From Streptomyces peucetius (GTDB taxonomy: Bacteria; Actinomycetota; Actinomycetes; Streptomycetales; Streptomycetaceae): a DNA stretch of 64,000 nucleotides. A program made the translations under genes and the position numbers. Shown piece by piece: positions 40,199 to 48,326 of the stretch (positions within the stretch are counted from its first letter, which is position 1; every line of letters starts with the position of its first letter). The notes under the pieces are model-generated. The model did no database searches, was not told the DNA's origin, and saw only the letters and a program-made list of their open reading frames with translations. The stretch spans positions 7,254,001-7,318,000 of the forward strand of contig NZ_CP107567.1 in assembly GCF_025854275.1 (NCBI RefSeq), read 5' to 3'.

Positions 40199-41333
40199 GT
40201 GCACGGTGTTCGTTCCTCGTCCCGCTCGGTACCGCGGCGACCTGCGCCGCATAGGTGTCCAGGCCCTCCGCGCCGCTCCCGGGCAAGCCGGTCAGCCGTG
40301 GCAGCAGATCCCCGAAGGCGTTGACCTCTCCGACGGCGAAGCGCCGCCAGCCCCTCCCCGGCAGCAGATCGACGCCGACGCGCGACACTCCGGGGAAGCA
40401 TCCCGCGGCCCGCTCGCAGATCGCGAGCGTCTCCGCCCAGCTCCCGCCGGCCGCCTCCATCGCCGCCCGGGCCGCCGCGAGGTCGCCGCGCCCGCCGCCG
40501 AGGTGGAGATTGGTCATGGGGGAGCGGCTGGTACGCACCACCGCGTGGGTGGCACGGCCCGCAACCACCACCACCCGGAGATCGGCGACGCGGCCGTGCT
40601 GCGACGCCTTCGGCAGCCAGCGCTCGATGTGCAGGCCGTCCGGTGCGAGGGCGTCGATCAGCGGGGCGACCTCACGTTCGCCGCTGTAGCGGCGGACCCG
40701 CAGGGAATTGAAGAGGCGTTCCCGCCCGTCCCGTTCCACGGAGGTCGTGGCCTGAACCCGGCCCCCGCTCGCCGTCTCCAGGGCCAGCACCCCGGACGCG
40801 GACGAGCCGTGCGCGAGCTTGACGAACACCCGCCGCAGCCCGCTCGCGGCCTGGAGCGCGCGTACGTCGTCCCAGCCGCGGACCTCGGGCGCCCCGGCGC
40901 CGGACGTCGGTGACTCGGGGACCGGCACGGCCGCCGCAGACAGAGCCGCATGGCACAGCCGTTTGTCGAACAGCACGGCGAGCCCGTCCGGATCGTCGAG
41001 CAGCGTCGCCCCGCCGGCCGCTGCGAGAGCCCCGACCTCATGGACGGCGGTGGTGAACCGCTCGTACCAGAGCCGGGTGCCCTCGACACGGGTCGGGTCG
41101 TCGACCCCGCGCAACGCCCGCTCCACCTCGGCGTCCTCGCCCGGCGAGTCGATCCGCACCAGCTCGCCAGGCCGGAACCCCGCCCGGCCGCCCAGCACAT
41201 CGAGCCAGGACACGACACGCGCGGCCGGCAGGCCCGCGGCCCGCAACGCGTCCTGGAACAACGCGACCCGGCGGCCCGCCGGAATGCCGACGACGGCGTG
41301 ACGGAGGCCGGTGCGGCGGGCGGAGACCGTCAC
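40191..41333 (-). CDS. STM4014-family protein (ATP-grasp-like)
   Basis: A 380-aa protein I assign to the STM4014 family. It reads like an ATP-grasp ligase: LFDKRLCHAALSAAAVPVPES (grasp lid start), RRVFVKLAHGSSASGVLAL (conserved Lys and glycine-rich loop) and FPGVSRVGVDLLPGRGWRRFAVGEVNAFGDLLP (metal-binding E/N region before the end). ATP-grasp enzymes join a carboxylate to an amine or thiol via an acyl-phosphate, which would fit a peptide or small-molecule maturation pathway with the two radical SAM enzymes. GTG 41333 overlaps the STM4015 stop (GTGA). Confidence 0.8.
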   Translation of the reverse strand: MTVSARRTGLRHAVVGIPAGRRVALFQDALRAAGLPAARVVSWLDVLGGRAGFRPGELVRIDSPGEDAEVERALRGVDDPTRVEGTRLWYERFTTAVHEVGALAAAGGATLLDDPDGLAVLFDKRLCHAALSAAAVPVPESPTSGAGAPEVRGWDDVRALQAASGLRRVFVKLAHGSSASGVLALETASGGRVQATTSVERDGRERLFNSLRVRRYSGEREVAPLIDALAPDGLHIERWLPKASQHGRVADLRVVVVAGRATHAVVRTSRSPMTNLHLGGGRGDLAAARAAMEAAGGSWAETLAICERAAGCFPGVSRVGVDLLPGRGWRRFAVGEVNAFGDLLPRLTGLPGSGAEGLDTYAAQVAAVPSGTRNEHRAHA

Positions 41334-42289
41334 TCCGCGACAGCCGTGTAGCGGTCTTCCCTGCCGCCGGATCCACCGGTCTCCGACTCCGAGACGTCGA
41401 GCTCCACACCGGCCGGCACCAGGGCGTCGGACAGCCGCTGCACCATCGCCTCGCTCATGAAGTGGTGGTGCAGATCCAGCTTCCTGAGGTGCGTCAGCGG
41501 CTGGCCGGTCAGCAGAGCCTCCGCGCCGTCGTCGCCGAGCGTGCCCATCGACAGGTCCAGGACCTCCAGGCGCGCGACCACCGGTGCGCCGGCCGTCGCG
41601 ACGGCGATCTCGTCCTGTATCTCGCTGTTGCGCAGCGCCAGACGCCGCAGGGCCGGCAGCCTCGCACCGGACAGGAACGGCTCCAGGTCCGACACGTCCG
41701 CGTTCGCCCCGTACCACGAGGTGCCGAGCCAGAGGTCGAGACTTTCCAGCGCCGGCAGGTCACTGGCGGCGATGTTGCGGACCACACCCACGTCCAGGCC
41801 ACCCGTCTCGACGACGAGGGAGCGCAGCCGCTCGTGCTTCACCGCGGAGAAGGCCAGGTCCTGCCCGCCGCGCACGCCGAAGTGCTCGAGATCCGGGAAG
41901 GCGTCGAGCAGCCCCGTGACCTCCCCCTGGTTGATCCAGGAGATCTCGCACTCCTCGAACGTGATGTCACCGAGGAACAACCCGCCCAGCCGCGGCAGTT
42001 TCTGCTTCGCCCCGGTCAGCGTGGCGATGATGTCCTCGGGGCCCGAGTCGTACGCGTCGCTCCACGACCCGACGATCAGCGCGCGCACCCGCGTGGTGTC
42101 CACCGCCGCGGCGAAGCGGGCGAACGCCTCCGGCCAGTCCTCCTCGCTCTCGTACGAGTCGACGGAGATCCGCCACGCGACACTCTCCGGCGCCGGCAGC
42201 CCGGCCTGTGCCGCTGCCTGCCCCGCGGCGTCGGGGAAGTCGAACGCGGGCAGGCCGTACCACTCCTGCAGATGGTCCGAAATGGTCAT
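41330..42289 (-). CDS. STM4015-family leucine-rich-repeat protein
   Basis: A 319-aa protein, first gene of the STM4015-to-4011 operon. From about residue 85 on, it is built of LRR-like units (LRSLVVETGGLDVGV, LPALESLDLWLGTSWYG, LPALRRLALRNSEIQDE, LEVLDLSMGTLGDDG, LRKLDLHHHFMSEAM) resembling ribonuclease-inhibitor-type repeats, i.e. a binding scaffold. No signal peptide. In such a pathway it could recognise the substrate protein or peptide. ATG 42289 follows GGAG at suitable spacing. It is divergent from the 108-aa/DUF6745 genes across about 180 bp, which holds a short inverted repeat CACTG-A-CAGTG (42351-42361). Confidence 0.83.
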   Translation of the reverse strand: MTISDHLQEWYGLPAFDFPDAAGQAAAQAGLPAPESVAWRISVDSYESEEDWPEAFARFAAAVDTTRVRALIVGSWSDAYDSGPEDIIATLTGAKQKLPRLGGLFLGDITFEECEISWINQGEVTGLLDAFPDLEHFGVRGGQDLAFSAVKHERLRSLVVETGGLDVGVVRNIAASDLPALESLDLWLGTSWYGANADVSDLEPFLSGARLPALRRLALRNSEIQDEIAVATAGAPVVARLEVLDLSMGTLGDDGAEALLTGQPLTHLRKLDLHHHFMSEAMVQRLSDALVPAGVELDVSESETGGSGGREDRYTAVAE

Positions 42290-42470
42290 GACGGGCTCCA
42301 GACACCGGTGAGGCTTGATCGCTGACGTGCGAGCAAGTTCTACCAAGTGCCACTGACAGTGCCGCCCGCGGGGGCGCCGGCGGCTCTGCGGTGAACGGCG
42401 TTGTCAGACGTGCCCTTTAACGTCGTGAGCAGGTCGGAGGCACACGGCGTCCGGCGGGAAGGGGAGAGCC

Positions 42471-42797
42471 ATGTACCGGCAGGGAGACGTGCTGATCGTG
42501 CCCGTCGCGCAGGAGGCCGTGCCGGCGTACGTCATCGACGCGCCCGGAGAGGCACGGGACGCGCGGGGCCGCATGGTGCTCGCTCTCGGGGAGGTGACGG
42601 GCCACGCCCACGCGGTGACCGGACCGGGCCGACTGGTGCGCGAGCCGGGGCCGTTCGGGCCGATGCTGCTCCATCTGCCGGAAGGCGGCCGGGTCGTGCA
42701 CGAGGAGCACGCCGCGATAACGCTGCCGAAGGGGTGGTACCGGGTGGTGCGTCAGCGTGAGTACCTGCCCGGTGCGGTGCGGATCGTCGCCGACTGA
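42471..42797 (+). CDS. Small all-beta protein of unknown function (DUF6745 partner)
   Basis: A 108-aa protein with no signal peptide. It starts MYRQGDVLIVPVAQEAVPAY and contains EVTGHAHAVTG, VVHEEHAAITLPKGWYRVVRQREYLPG, a short beta-rich pattern with conserved His residues (GHAH, HEEH) that could bind metal. I have seen this type of protein encoded beside DUF6745 genes, but know of no function. GGAAGGGGAGAGCC precedes the ATG, an excellent ribosome site. It is divergent from the STM4015-4011 operon and 72 bp upstream of the DUF6745 gene, so the two are likely co-transcribed. Confidence 0.75.
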   Translation: MYRQGDVLIVPVAQEAVPAYVIDAPGEARDARGRMVLALGEVTGHAHAVTGPGRLVREPGPFGPMLLHLPEGGRVVHEEHAAITLPKGWYRVVRQREYLPGAVRIVAD

Positions 42798-42869
42798 CCC
42801 GCGGCGGGCGGGTACGGCGACCGGGCACGGCACGACACACGGAACGACGACAGGGGACGGGACTTACAC

Positions 42870-43895
42870 ATGCAGTATGCGGACAAGTGGCGGGCCATCG
42901 CGGCGGCGACCGGACCGGCGGACCGGGCGGCCGCGGAGGAGGGCGTACGGCTCGCCTACCGTACGGCGGGGCTCACCGCGCCGGACCGGATCGTCTGGGC
43001 CGGATCGCCCCTGGCGGGCGTCGAGGCCGTGCGGGCCCTGGAGGATCCGGGACGCTCCGTGCGCGACGACGTGCGCACCCGCCCCTGGGCGGACGAACGG
43101 CGCCGGGTGCACGACGAGTTGGGGCCGGGCGGCTGGACCGCGCTGTGGAGCACCACCGGGGCGCTGCTGTGGGACGGCACCCGCTCCCTGGCCGAGCGGA
43201 TACGCACGGGAATCGTGGACGCGCTCCTGGAGAAGGCGCCGGAGGACACGGCGGCCCGTGCCGCCGCGGAGACGGACATCCGTGTCGTCCTGCTCGACGC
43301 GGTGCTCGGACAGCACGACGCGGCATGGCTGGCGGCCTTCGACGGCCGCAGCGAGCGGCTGGAGGGCCTCGCGCGCGTCGCCGCCCACGCCGGCTGGTGG
43401 TGGCCCTTCGAGCACGCGGTCGTGATCTGCGAGCGGCCCGCTCAGCTGCACCGCGACGAGGCGGGCCGGCTGGACAACGGCGACGGCCCCGCGCTCGTCT
43501 TCCCGGACGGGTTCGCCCTGCACGCGTGGCGCGGTATGCCGGTGTCCGCCGAGTTCCTGCGCGAGCTGACGGCACTGACCCCGGAGCGGATACGCACCGA
43601 GGAGAACGCGGAACTGCGCCGCGTGATGCTCGAGTACTACGGATACGACCGGTACCTCTCGGAGTCCGGGGCCGAGCCGGTCCACCGCGACGAGACGGGC
43701 ATCCTGTGGCGGATCGCGCTCGCCGACGACGAGGACGTGGTGATGGTCGAGGTGGTCAACTCCACGCCGGAGCCCGACGGCAGCCACCGAACGTACTGGC
43801 TGCGCGTGCCGCCGACGACGCGGACGGCGAAGGAAGGAGTTGCCTGGACGTTCGGACTGGACGCCGCGGCCTACGAACCGCTGCGGCAGACCTGA
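42870..43895 (+). CDS. DUF6745 domain-containing protein
   Basis: A 341-aa cytosolic protein. The N-terminal ~180 residues are helical with many Arg/Ala/Asp; the centre carries VVICERPAQLHRDEAGRLDNGDGPALVFPDGFALHAWRGMPV and the C-terminal part EPVHRDETGILWRI, repeated H-R-D-E-x-G marks that I associate with DUF6745 (MORN-like or beta-hairpin repeats with 'GPAxxFPDG'). No catalytic motif is known. ATG 42870 has GGGGACGGG upstream. The gene sits with the 108-aa protein opposite the STM4015-4011 operon, which may point to a shared process. Confidence 0.78.
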   Translation: MQYADKWRAIAAATGPADRAAAEEGVRLAYRTAGLTAPDRIVWAGSPLAGVEAVRALEDPGRSVRDDVRTRPWADERRRVHDELGPGGWTALWSTTGALLWDGTRSLAERIRTGIVDALLEKAPEDTAARAAAETDIRVVLLDAVLGQHDAAWLAAFDGRSERLEGLARVAAHAGWWWPFEHAVVICERPAQLHRDEAGRLDNGDGPALVFPDGFALHAWRGMPVSAEFLRELTALTPERIRTEENAELRRVMLEYYGYDRYLSESGAEPVHRDETGILWRIALADDEDVVMVEVVNSTPEPDGSHRTYWLRVPPTTRTAKEGVAWTFGLDAAAYEPLRQT

Positions 43896-44009
43896 GAGGC
43901 AGCGGCATCGGCAGCGGTCTCGGCGGGCAGGCGGTGGTGGTGCCCGGCGCTCGGCGTGCCCCTGGGCAGTGGGGCTGTCCGGCGGGCCCGTGGGCGACGG
44001 CGGCGGTGC

Positions 44010-44630
44010 TCAGTGTGACGCGGCCGTCAAGTCGCTCCCGTCGATGCCCAGTTCACGAGCGAGGGCCTCATCGGCCCACTGAAGCATCGCCGCGCGGGAC
44101 AGCGACCCGGCGTACGACGTCATCTGGACGGCCAGCCCGTCGAGGAACGCCGTCAGCCGCCAGGCTGACGCCGCCGGGTCCTCGCACGGGAACTCGCCGG
44201 CGGCCGCACCCTCCGCCATGACATCCGTCAAGGCGGCCTTCCACTGCTGGTCGAGGTCCCGGGACACGTCCCGCAGTGCCGGTTCGCGCAGCGCGGCGGA
44301 CCAGGCGTCGATCCACAGGCGCCAGCCCTTGGCATGGCCGGTCGGCGCGTACCAGCGCACCGCGGCGCGTAGCCGGCGCAGTGCCGTTGTGCGCCGGCCG
44401 AGCAGTTTGCGCAGATGAGCCAGATCCGCCTCGGCGGCGTGGGTCAAGGCGGCCGCGACCAGCTTCTCCTTCGTGGAGAAGTGATAGAGCACCAGGGCGC
44501 TGCTCACGCCCAGGGAGGCGGCGACGTCGGCGATCCGCACCGCCGCCACACCCCGTTCCTCGATCTGCCGGACGGCGGCGCCGAGCAGTTCCTCGCGCCT
44601 CTCCTCCACGCTCAACCGAACTCTCGCCAC
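44010..44630 (-). CDS. TetR/AcrR-family transcriptional regulator
   Basis: A 206-aa TetR-type repressor. The N-terminal helix-turn-helix is RREELLGAAVRQIEERGVAAVRIADVAASLGVSSALVLYHFSTKEKLV. The C-terminal ligand domain contains YAPTGHAKGWRLWIDAWSAALREP, which resembles the BetI-type group. GTG 44630 (VARVRLSVEERR) is preferred over GTG 44645 because family likeness begins there. The carboxymuconolactone decarboxylase-like gene lies 120 bp upstream in the same direction and is a possible target. Confidence 0.9.
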   Translation of the reverse strand: MARVRLSVEERREELLGAAVRQIEERGVAAVRIADVAASLGVSSALVLYHFSTKEKLVAAALTHAAEADLAHLRKLLGRRTTALRRLRAAVRWYAPTGHAKGWRLWIDAWSAALREPALRDVSRDLDQQWKAALTDVMAEGAAAGEFPCEDPAASAWRLTAFLDGLAVQMTSYAGSLSRAAMLQWADEALARELGIDGSDLTAASH

Positions 44631-44750
44631 GGCGTCACAGTACACAGCCGATCTTGGAGGGAGTCAGTCCTGTACAGCACCGGTTGTGGCCGGACCGCAC
44701 CTGCCCGGGGCACGTCCGTGAGCAGTCGGCCGTGGGGGTCCGCGCGTGCC

Positions 44751-45344
44751 TCATCCGGCTCCCGTCCCACCGGCGGAGACAGCTCCGGCCGTCCCACGAG
44801 CCGGGATCTCGCAGTGCTCCTTGAACCCCTGGCTGGTCAGGCCGAGCGCGGTGTTCATCCTGGACCGCAGGTTCTCCACCGCCACCATCGCCGTGAGCTC
44901 GACGAACGCCGCCTCACCGAGCGCGGCGAGCAGCCGCGCGGCGAGATCGTCGTCGATCTCCGGAGGGTTGGCGGTCATGGCCTCGGCGAACCCCATGACG
45001 TCGCGCTCCAGCGGTGTGTAGGCGTCGCTCTCCCGCCACCGGGGCACCTCCCGGATGTTGCGGGCGTCCATCCCGCGGCGGCGGTTCTCCCAGTGGCCGA
45101 AGTCCATGCACCAGCTGCAGCCGATCGACGCGGCGGAGGTCATCACCGCGAGCGCCTTGAGGTCCGCGTCCAGCTTCTTCCACCTGCCGGCCGCCAGCTC
45201 GAAGCGCAGATTCGCCCGGAGCACCCCGGTGTGGTGCCCCAGCGCACGGGCCGGGTCGAGGACCTTGCCGTAGGTGCGCCGGGAGTACCAGTCGACGGCA
45301 CGCAGGAAGAGCGAGCGGCGCGGGTGGAGGGAAATACGGGCCAT
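44751..45344 (-). CDS. Carboxymuconolactone decarboxylase/AhpD-family protein
   Basis: A 197-aa all-helical protein of the CMD/AhpD family. The characteristic SxGCSWCMDFGHW contains a CxxC pair used for thiol-peroxidase-type chemistry in AhpD-like members, and GEAAFVELTAMVAVENLRSRMNTALG is the second conserved helix pair. It probably acts in peroxide or alkyl-hydroperoxide defence, but the substrate is unknown. ATG 45344 has GAGGAG 7 bases upstream. The region from 45345 to 45610 (266 bp) is divergent promoter space to the metallohydrolase gene; it includes an AT-richer stretch GTATATCAACAGCCCATAATG near 45561. Confidence 0.87.
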   Translation of the reverse strand: MARISLHPRRSLFLRAVDWYSRRTYGKVLDPARALGHHTGVLRANLRFELAAGRWKKLDADLKALAVMTSAASIGCSWCMDFGHWENRRRGMDARNIREVPRWRESDAYTPLERDVMGFAEAMTANPPEIDDDLAARLLAALGEAAFVELTAMVAVENLRSRMNTALGLTSQGFKEHCEIPARGTAGAVSAGGTGAG

Positions 45345-45610
45345 GACGTGCTCCTCGTTCATGAAGCCGGGTGCTTTCACCGGTACGACGGAGCGGGCCT
45401 GCGCGGATGTGACATCGCAGCGGAGCCGGCCGGAGAGGAACACCGGCACGCGGGCGGGCGTTGCCAGGTCGGGACGAGGTGCCCCGGACCGTCCCGAGCG
45501 ATCCCCGGCGGCCTCGGCCCGGACCGGCGGGCGCCCGGACCGGCGCGATCCCGTCCCAGCCGTATATCAACAGCCCATAATGGAATGACTCCCGAGCATC
45601 AGGAGGTGCC

Positions 45611-46855
45611 GTGTCCGGCGCTGGTTCCCCCCACTCGCTGAGCTCCCGGCTGCGCTCGCTCAGGCCGGCCGCCTTCGGGGCCGACCCGGCCGGAGAACGC
45701 CTGGCGCGCATCCGCCGCTCGCCGAACTTCGCCGACGGCGTCTTCCAGAACCCCGAAGGGGCCAGGGCGAGACCCTCCGGCGGCTCCATGGTCGAGTTCG
45801 CCAAGATCTACTTCGCCAAGGAGTCGCGGGCCCGCCGTGTACCGCTGGGCCCCGTTCCGGTGCATCCCACCACTCGCGCCGACCTCGCCAGGCCCGCCGC
45901 GTCCGGGCTCCGGATCACCTGGATGGGGCACTCCAGCGTCCTCGCGGAGATCGACGGCCGCCGGGTGCTCTTCGATCCGGTCTGGGGAGAGCGGTGCTCT
46001 CCGTTCGGCTTCGCCGGGCCCAAGCGCCTGCACCCGGTGCCCGCACCGCTCGCCGCCCTCGGCAGCGTCGACGTCGTCGTGATCTCCCACGACCACTACG
46101 ACCACCTCGACCTGCCCACCATCCGTGCCCTGGCCTCGACCGACACCGTCTTCGCCGTGCCGCTCGGTGTCGGCGCCCACCTCGAGCGCTGGGGCGTGTC
46201 ACCGGACCGCCTGCGCGAACTGGACTGGAACGAGTCGACCGAGGTGGGCGGCATCCGCCTGACGGCGACCCCCGCGCGCCACTTCTGCGGACGCGGACTG
46301 CGCAACCAGCAGCACACCCTGTGGGCCTCGTGGGTCGTCACTGGGCCCGAGCACCGGATCTACCACAGCGGCGACACCGGGTACTTCCCCGGCTTCAAGG
46401 ACATCGGCACGGAGCACGGGCCGTTCGACGTCACGATGATCCAGATCGGCGCGTACTCCGAGTACTGGCCCAAGAACCACACCGGTGACAGGCCGGATCC
46501 CGGTCCGTGGCCGGACATCCACATGACGCCCGACGAAGGGGTCCGGGCGCAGCTGGACCTCCAGCAGGGCAAGCCGCACGGCGTCATGCTCCCCATCCAC
46601 TGGGGCACCTTCAACCTGGCCCCCCACCCGTGGCACGAGCCTGCCGAGCGCACCCTGCACGCCGGGCACAAGGTCGGCCAGAGTGTCGCGACGCCGCGTC
46701 CGGGCCAGCCGTTCGAGCCCTCCGCCCTGGCCTCGGCCCACCCGTGGTGGCGTGAGGTCGCCGAGACACCGTCCGGCGGCTGGGCCGCGTGGCCGGCCGT
46801 CACGGCCGCCACGGTCAAGGACGACCGCGAGCCCGACCTGGCCGGCGACCGGTAG
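45611..46855 (+). CDS. MBL-fold metallohydrolase (NAPE-PLD/UlaG-like)
   Basis: A 414-aa metallo-beta-lactamase-fold enzyme. ITWMGHSSVLAEIDGRRVLFDPVW leads to the metal motif VVISHDHYDHLD, then ATPARHFCGRG, IYHSGDTGYFPGF (Asp ligand) and LPIHWGTFNLAPHPWHEP. This arrangement matches the N-acylphosphatidylethanolamine phospholipase D-like branch, hydrolases of phosphodiester or lactone substrates. No signal peptide, so a cytosolic or membrane-peripheral role is expected. GTG 45611 follows a perfect AGGAGG at six bases. The real substrate cannot be told from sequence. Confidence 0.9.
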   Translation: MSGAGSPHSLSSRLRSLRPAAFGADPAGERLARIRRSPNFADGVFQNPEGARARPSGGSMVEFAKIYFAKESRARRVPLGPVPVHPTTRADLARPAASGLRITWMGHSSVLAEIDGRRVLFDPVWGERCSPFGFAGPKRLHPVPAPLAALGSVDVVVISHDHYDHLDLPTIRALASTDTVFAVPLGVGAHLERWGVSPDRLRELDWNESTEVGGIRLTATPARHFCGRGLRNQQHTLWASWVVTGPEHRIYHSGDTGYFPGFKDIGTEHGPFDVTMIQIGAYSEYWPKNHTGDRPDPGPWPDIHMTPDEGVRAQLDLQQGKPHGVMLPIHWGTFNLAPHPWHEPAERTLHAGHKVGQSVATPRPGQPFEPSALASAHPWWREVAETPSGGWAAWPAVTAATVKDDREPDLAGDR

Positions 46856-46989
46856 CCGCGCAGCCGGGCCGGCACGAACGGGGCGTCGGCTTTGACGCGA
46901 GCAGCGGCGCCGGCGCCCCGGCCCGAGCGGCGCCGACGGCGTGCGACGGTCCGGAGCACGCCTCGGTCCGGGTCCACGCCCCGGCGCCG

Positions 46990-47028
46990 CGTCACGCCCC
47001 ACCCGCCGGCCGTCACGCCCCACCCGCC
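46990..47028. repeat. Two tandem copies of an 18-bp unit
   Basis: CGTCACGCCCCACCCGCC at 46990 and again at 47011 (period 21 bp), in the gap between the convergent metallohydrolase and LacI genes. It may form part of termination. Confidence 0.6.
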
Positions 47029-47036
47029 CGCCGGCC

Positions 47037-48182
47037 TCACTCCGGGCCCGGGGGCGGGGGCGGCGCCGTGCTGTCGCGGAGGACGAGCCGGGTCGGTACG
47101 AGCGCGGTGCCCGGTTCGGTGCTCTGCAGCCGCATCTGGCGCAGCACTCCCGCCACGCAGCGGCGGCCCACCTCCGCGAAGTCCTGGTGGACGGTGGTGA
47201 GCGGCGGCAGGAAGGAGCCGGATTCCGGGATGTCGTCGAAACCGATCACGCTCACGTCGCGCGGGACCCTTCTGCCCCGCTCCTGAAGGGCCCGCAGCAG
47301 CCCGAGCGCCATCTGATCGTTCGCCGCGAACACCGCGGTGCAGTCGGTCTCCTCGGCCAGCCGCAGCCCGGCGCGGTATCCGGACTCCGCGGACCAGTCG
47401 CCGCGCACCAGGGGCGGCGGGACGCGTCCCGCCTCGGTGAGCGTGGCGTGCCAGGCGGCGGCGCGGCGCTGCGCGGCGAAGGACTCCTCGGGGCCCGCGA
47501 GATGCCACACCGTGCGGTGGCCGAGGTCGAGCAGATGCCGTACGGCGGCCCGGGACCCGCCGGCCTGGTCGGTGTCGACGACGCTGTAGCGGTCGCCCGC
47601 GTCCGAATCGGCCACGACGACCTTGGCGGTGGGCGGCAGGGCGACGGTCGCGGCGTCGAGGAGGTGGACCTCCATGATGACGATGACCGCGTCGACGGCC
47701 AGCTCCCCGAGGCGCGAGAAGGCGCCGCGCACCTCGTCCTGGGTGGGCACGGCGACCGGCAGCAGCGTGACGGCGTACCCCTCTTCCGCCGCCGAGGTGG
47801 CGATCGCCTCCAGGGTGCGCACGTTCCCGGTGGTGGAGAGGGAGAACAGGATGACGCCGATGGTGCGGAACTCGCCCCGTTTGAGGGCGCGGGCGGCGCT
47901 GTTGGGGCGGTACCCCAGTTCCTTCATCGCCGCGAGGACCTGCCGCCTGGTCTCCTCCGTCACGCCGGGGTAGCCGTTGGAGACCCGGGAGACCGTCTGC
48001 GAGGAGACGCCGGCGACGCGGGCGACGTCGGCCATGGAGGCGGTCCGGGTACGACGCGTACTCGGCCTGTCCGCGGGCTTCCGGGCCGCCCGCCCGCCCA
48101 CTGGTGTGCTGTCCGCGGTGTCCACCCGGCTCCTCCCCGCGGCCGGCTGCGAATCCGCCCGCCGACTCTTGACGCTCGTCAT
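47037..48182 (-). CDS. LacI-family transcriptional regulator
   Basis: A 381-aa LacI/GalR repressor with a ~50-residue basic N-terminal extension. The HTH is MADVARVAGVSSQTVSRVSNGYPGVTEETRRQVLAAMKELGYRPNSAARAL. The periplasmic-binding-like effector domain follows (TIGVILFSLSTTGNV..., VFAANDQMALGLLRAL, VSVIGFDDIPESGSFLPPLTTVHQDF). It is divergent from the sugar ABC operon, with two copies of ATGTTTACGTAAACAT in between, the typical arrangement of an autoregulated local repressor. The effector is probably a galacto-oligosaccharide or galactose, judged from the target genes. Confidence 0.93.
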   Translation of the reverse strand: MTSVKSRRADSQPAAGRSRVDTADSTPVGGRAARKPADRPSTRRTRTASMADVARVAGVSSQTVSRVSNGYPGVTEETRRQVLAAMKELGYRPNSAARALKRGEFRTIGVILFSLSTTGNVRTLEAIATSAAEEGYAVTLLPVAVPTQDEVRGAFSRLGELAVDAVIVIMEVHLLDAATVALPPTAKVVVADSDAGDRYSVVDTDQAGGSRAAVRHLLDLGHRTVWHLAGPEESFAAQRRAAAWHATLTEAGRVPPPLVRGDWSAESGYRAGLRLAEETDCTAVFAANDQMALGLLRALQERGRRVPRDVSVIGFDDIPESGSFLPPLTTVHQDFAEVGRRCVAGVLRQMRLQSTEPGTALVPTRLVLRDSTAPPPPPGPE

Positions 48183-48210
48183 CGGGGCAGTGTAGACATT
48201 CCGCCATCCG

Positions 48211-48226
48211 ATGTTTACGTAAACAT
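48211..48226. promoter_or_regulatory. LacI-type operator 1
   Basis: Perfect 16-bp palindrome ATGTTTACGTAAACAT, 29 bp upstream of the LacI start. Its central CG and flanks fit the LacI/GalR operator type. Confidence 0.85.
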
Positions 48227-48248
48227 AACAGCCCTCCGGATTGTCGCA

Positions 48249-48278
48249 GACCTTGATGTTTACGTAAACATCAAGGTC
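48249..48278. promoter_or_regulatory. LacI-type operator 2, inside a 30-bp perfect palindrome
   Basis: The same 16-bp core (48256-48271) is extended on both sides by GACCTTG / CAAGGTC, making a perfect palindrome of 30 bp. Its centre is 45 bp from operator 1 and 49 bp upstream of the permease start. Confidence 0.88.
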
Positions 48279-48326
48279 GCCCACGAGTCGGCACCGGGTT
48301 TCCCGGACACCCGAGCGAGGAACGAA

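Noticed and set aside
42351..42361. CACTG-A-CAGTG as a regulator site for the STM4015 operon
   Set aside because: Too short to call as a separate operator; mentioned only as context.
46360..48207. 615-codon minus-strand frame overlapping LacI and metallohydrolase genes
   Set aside because: Shadow frame; the LacI gene in another frame has full domain support.
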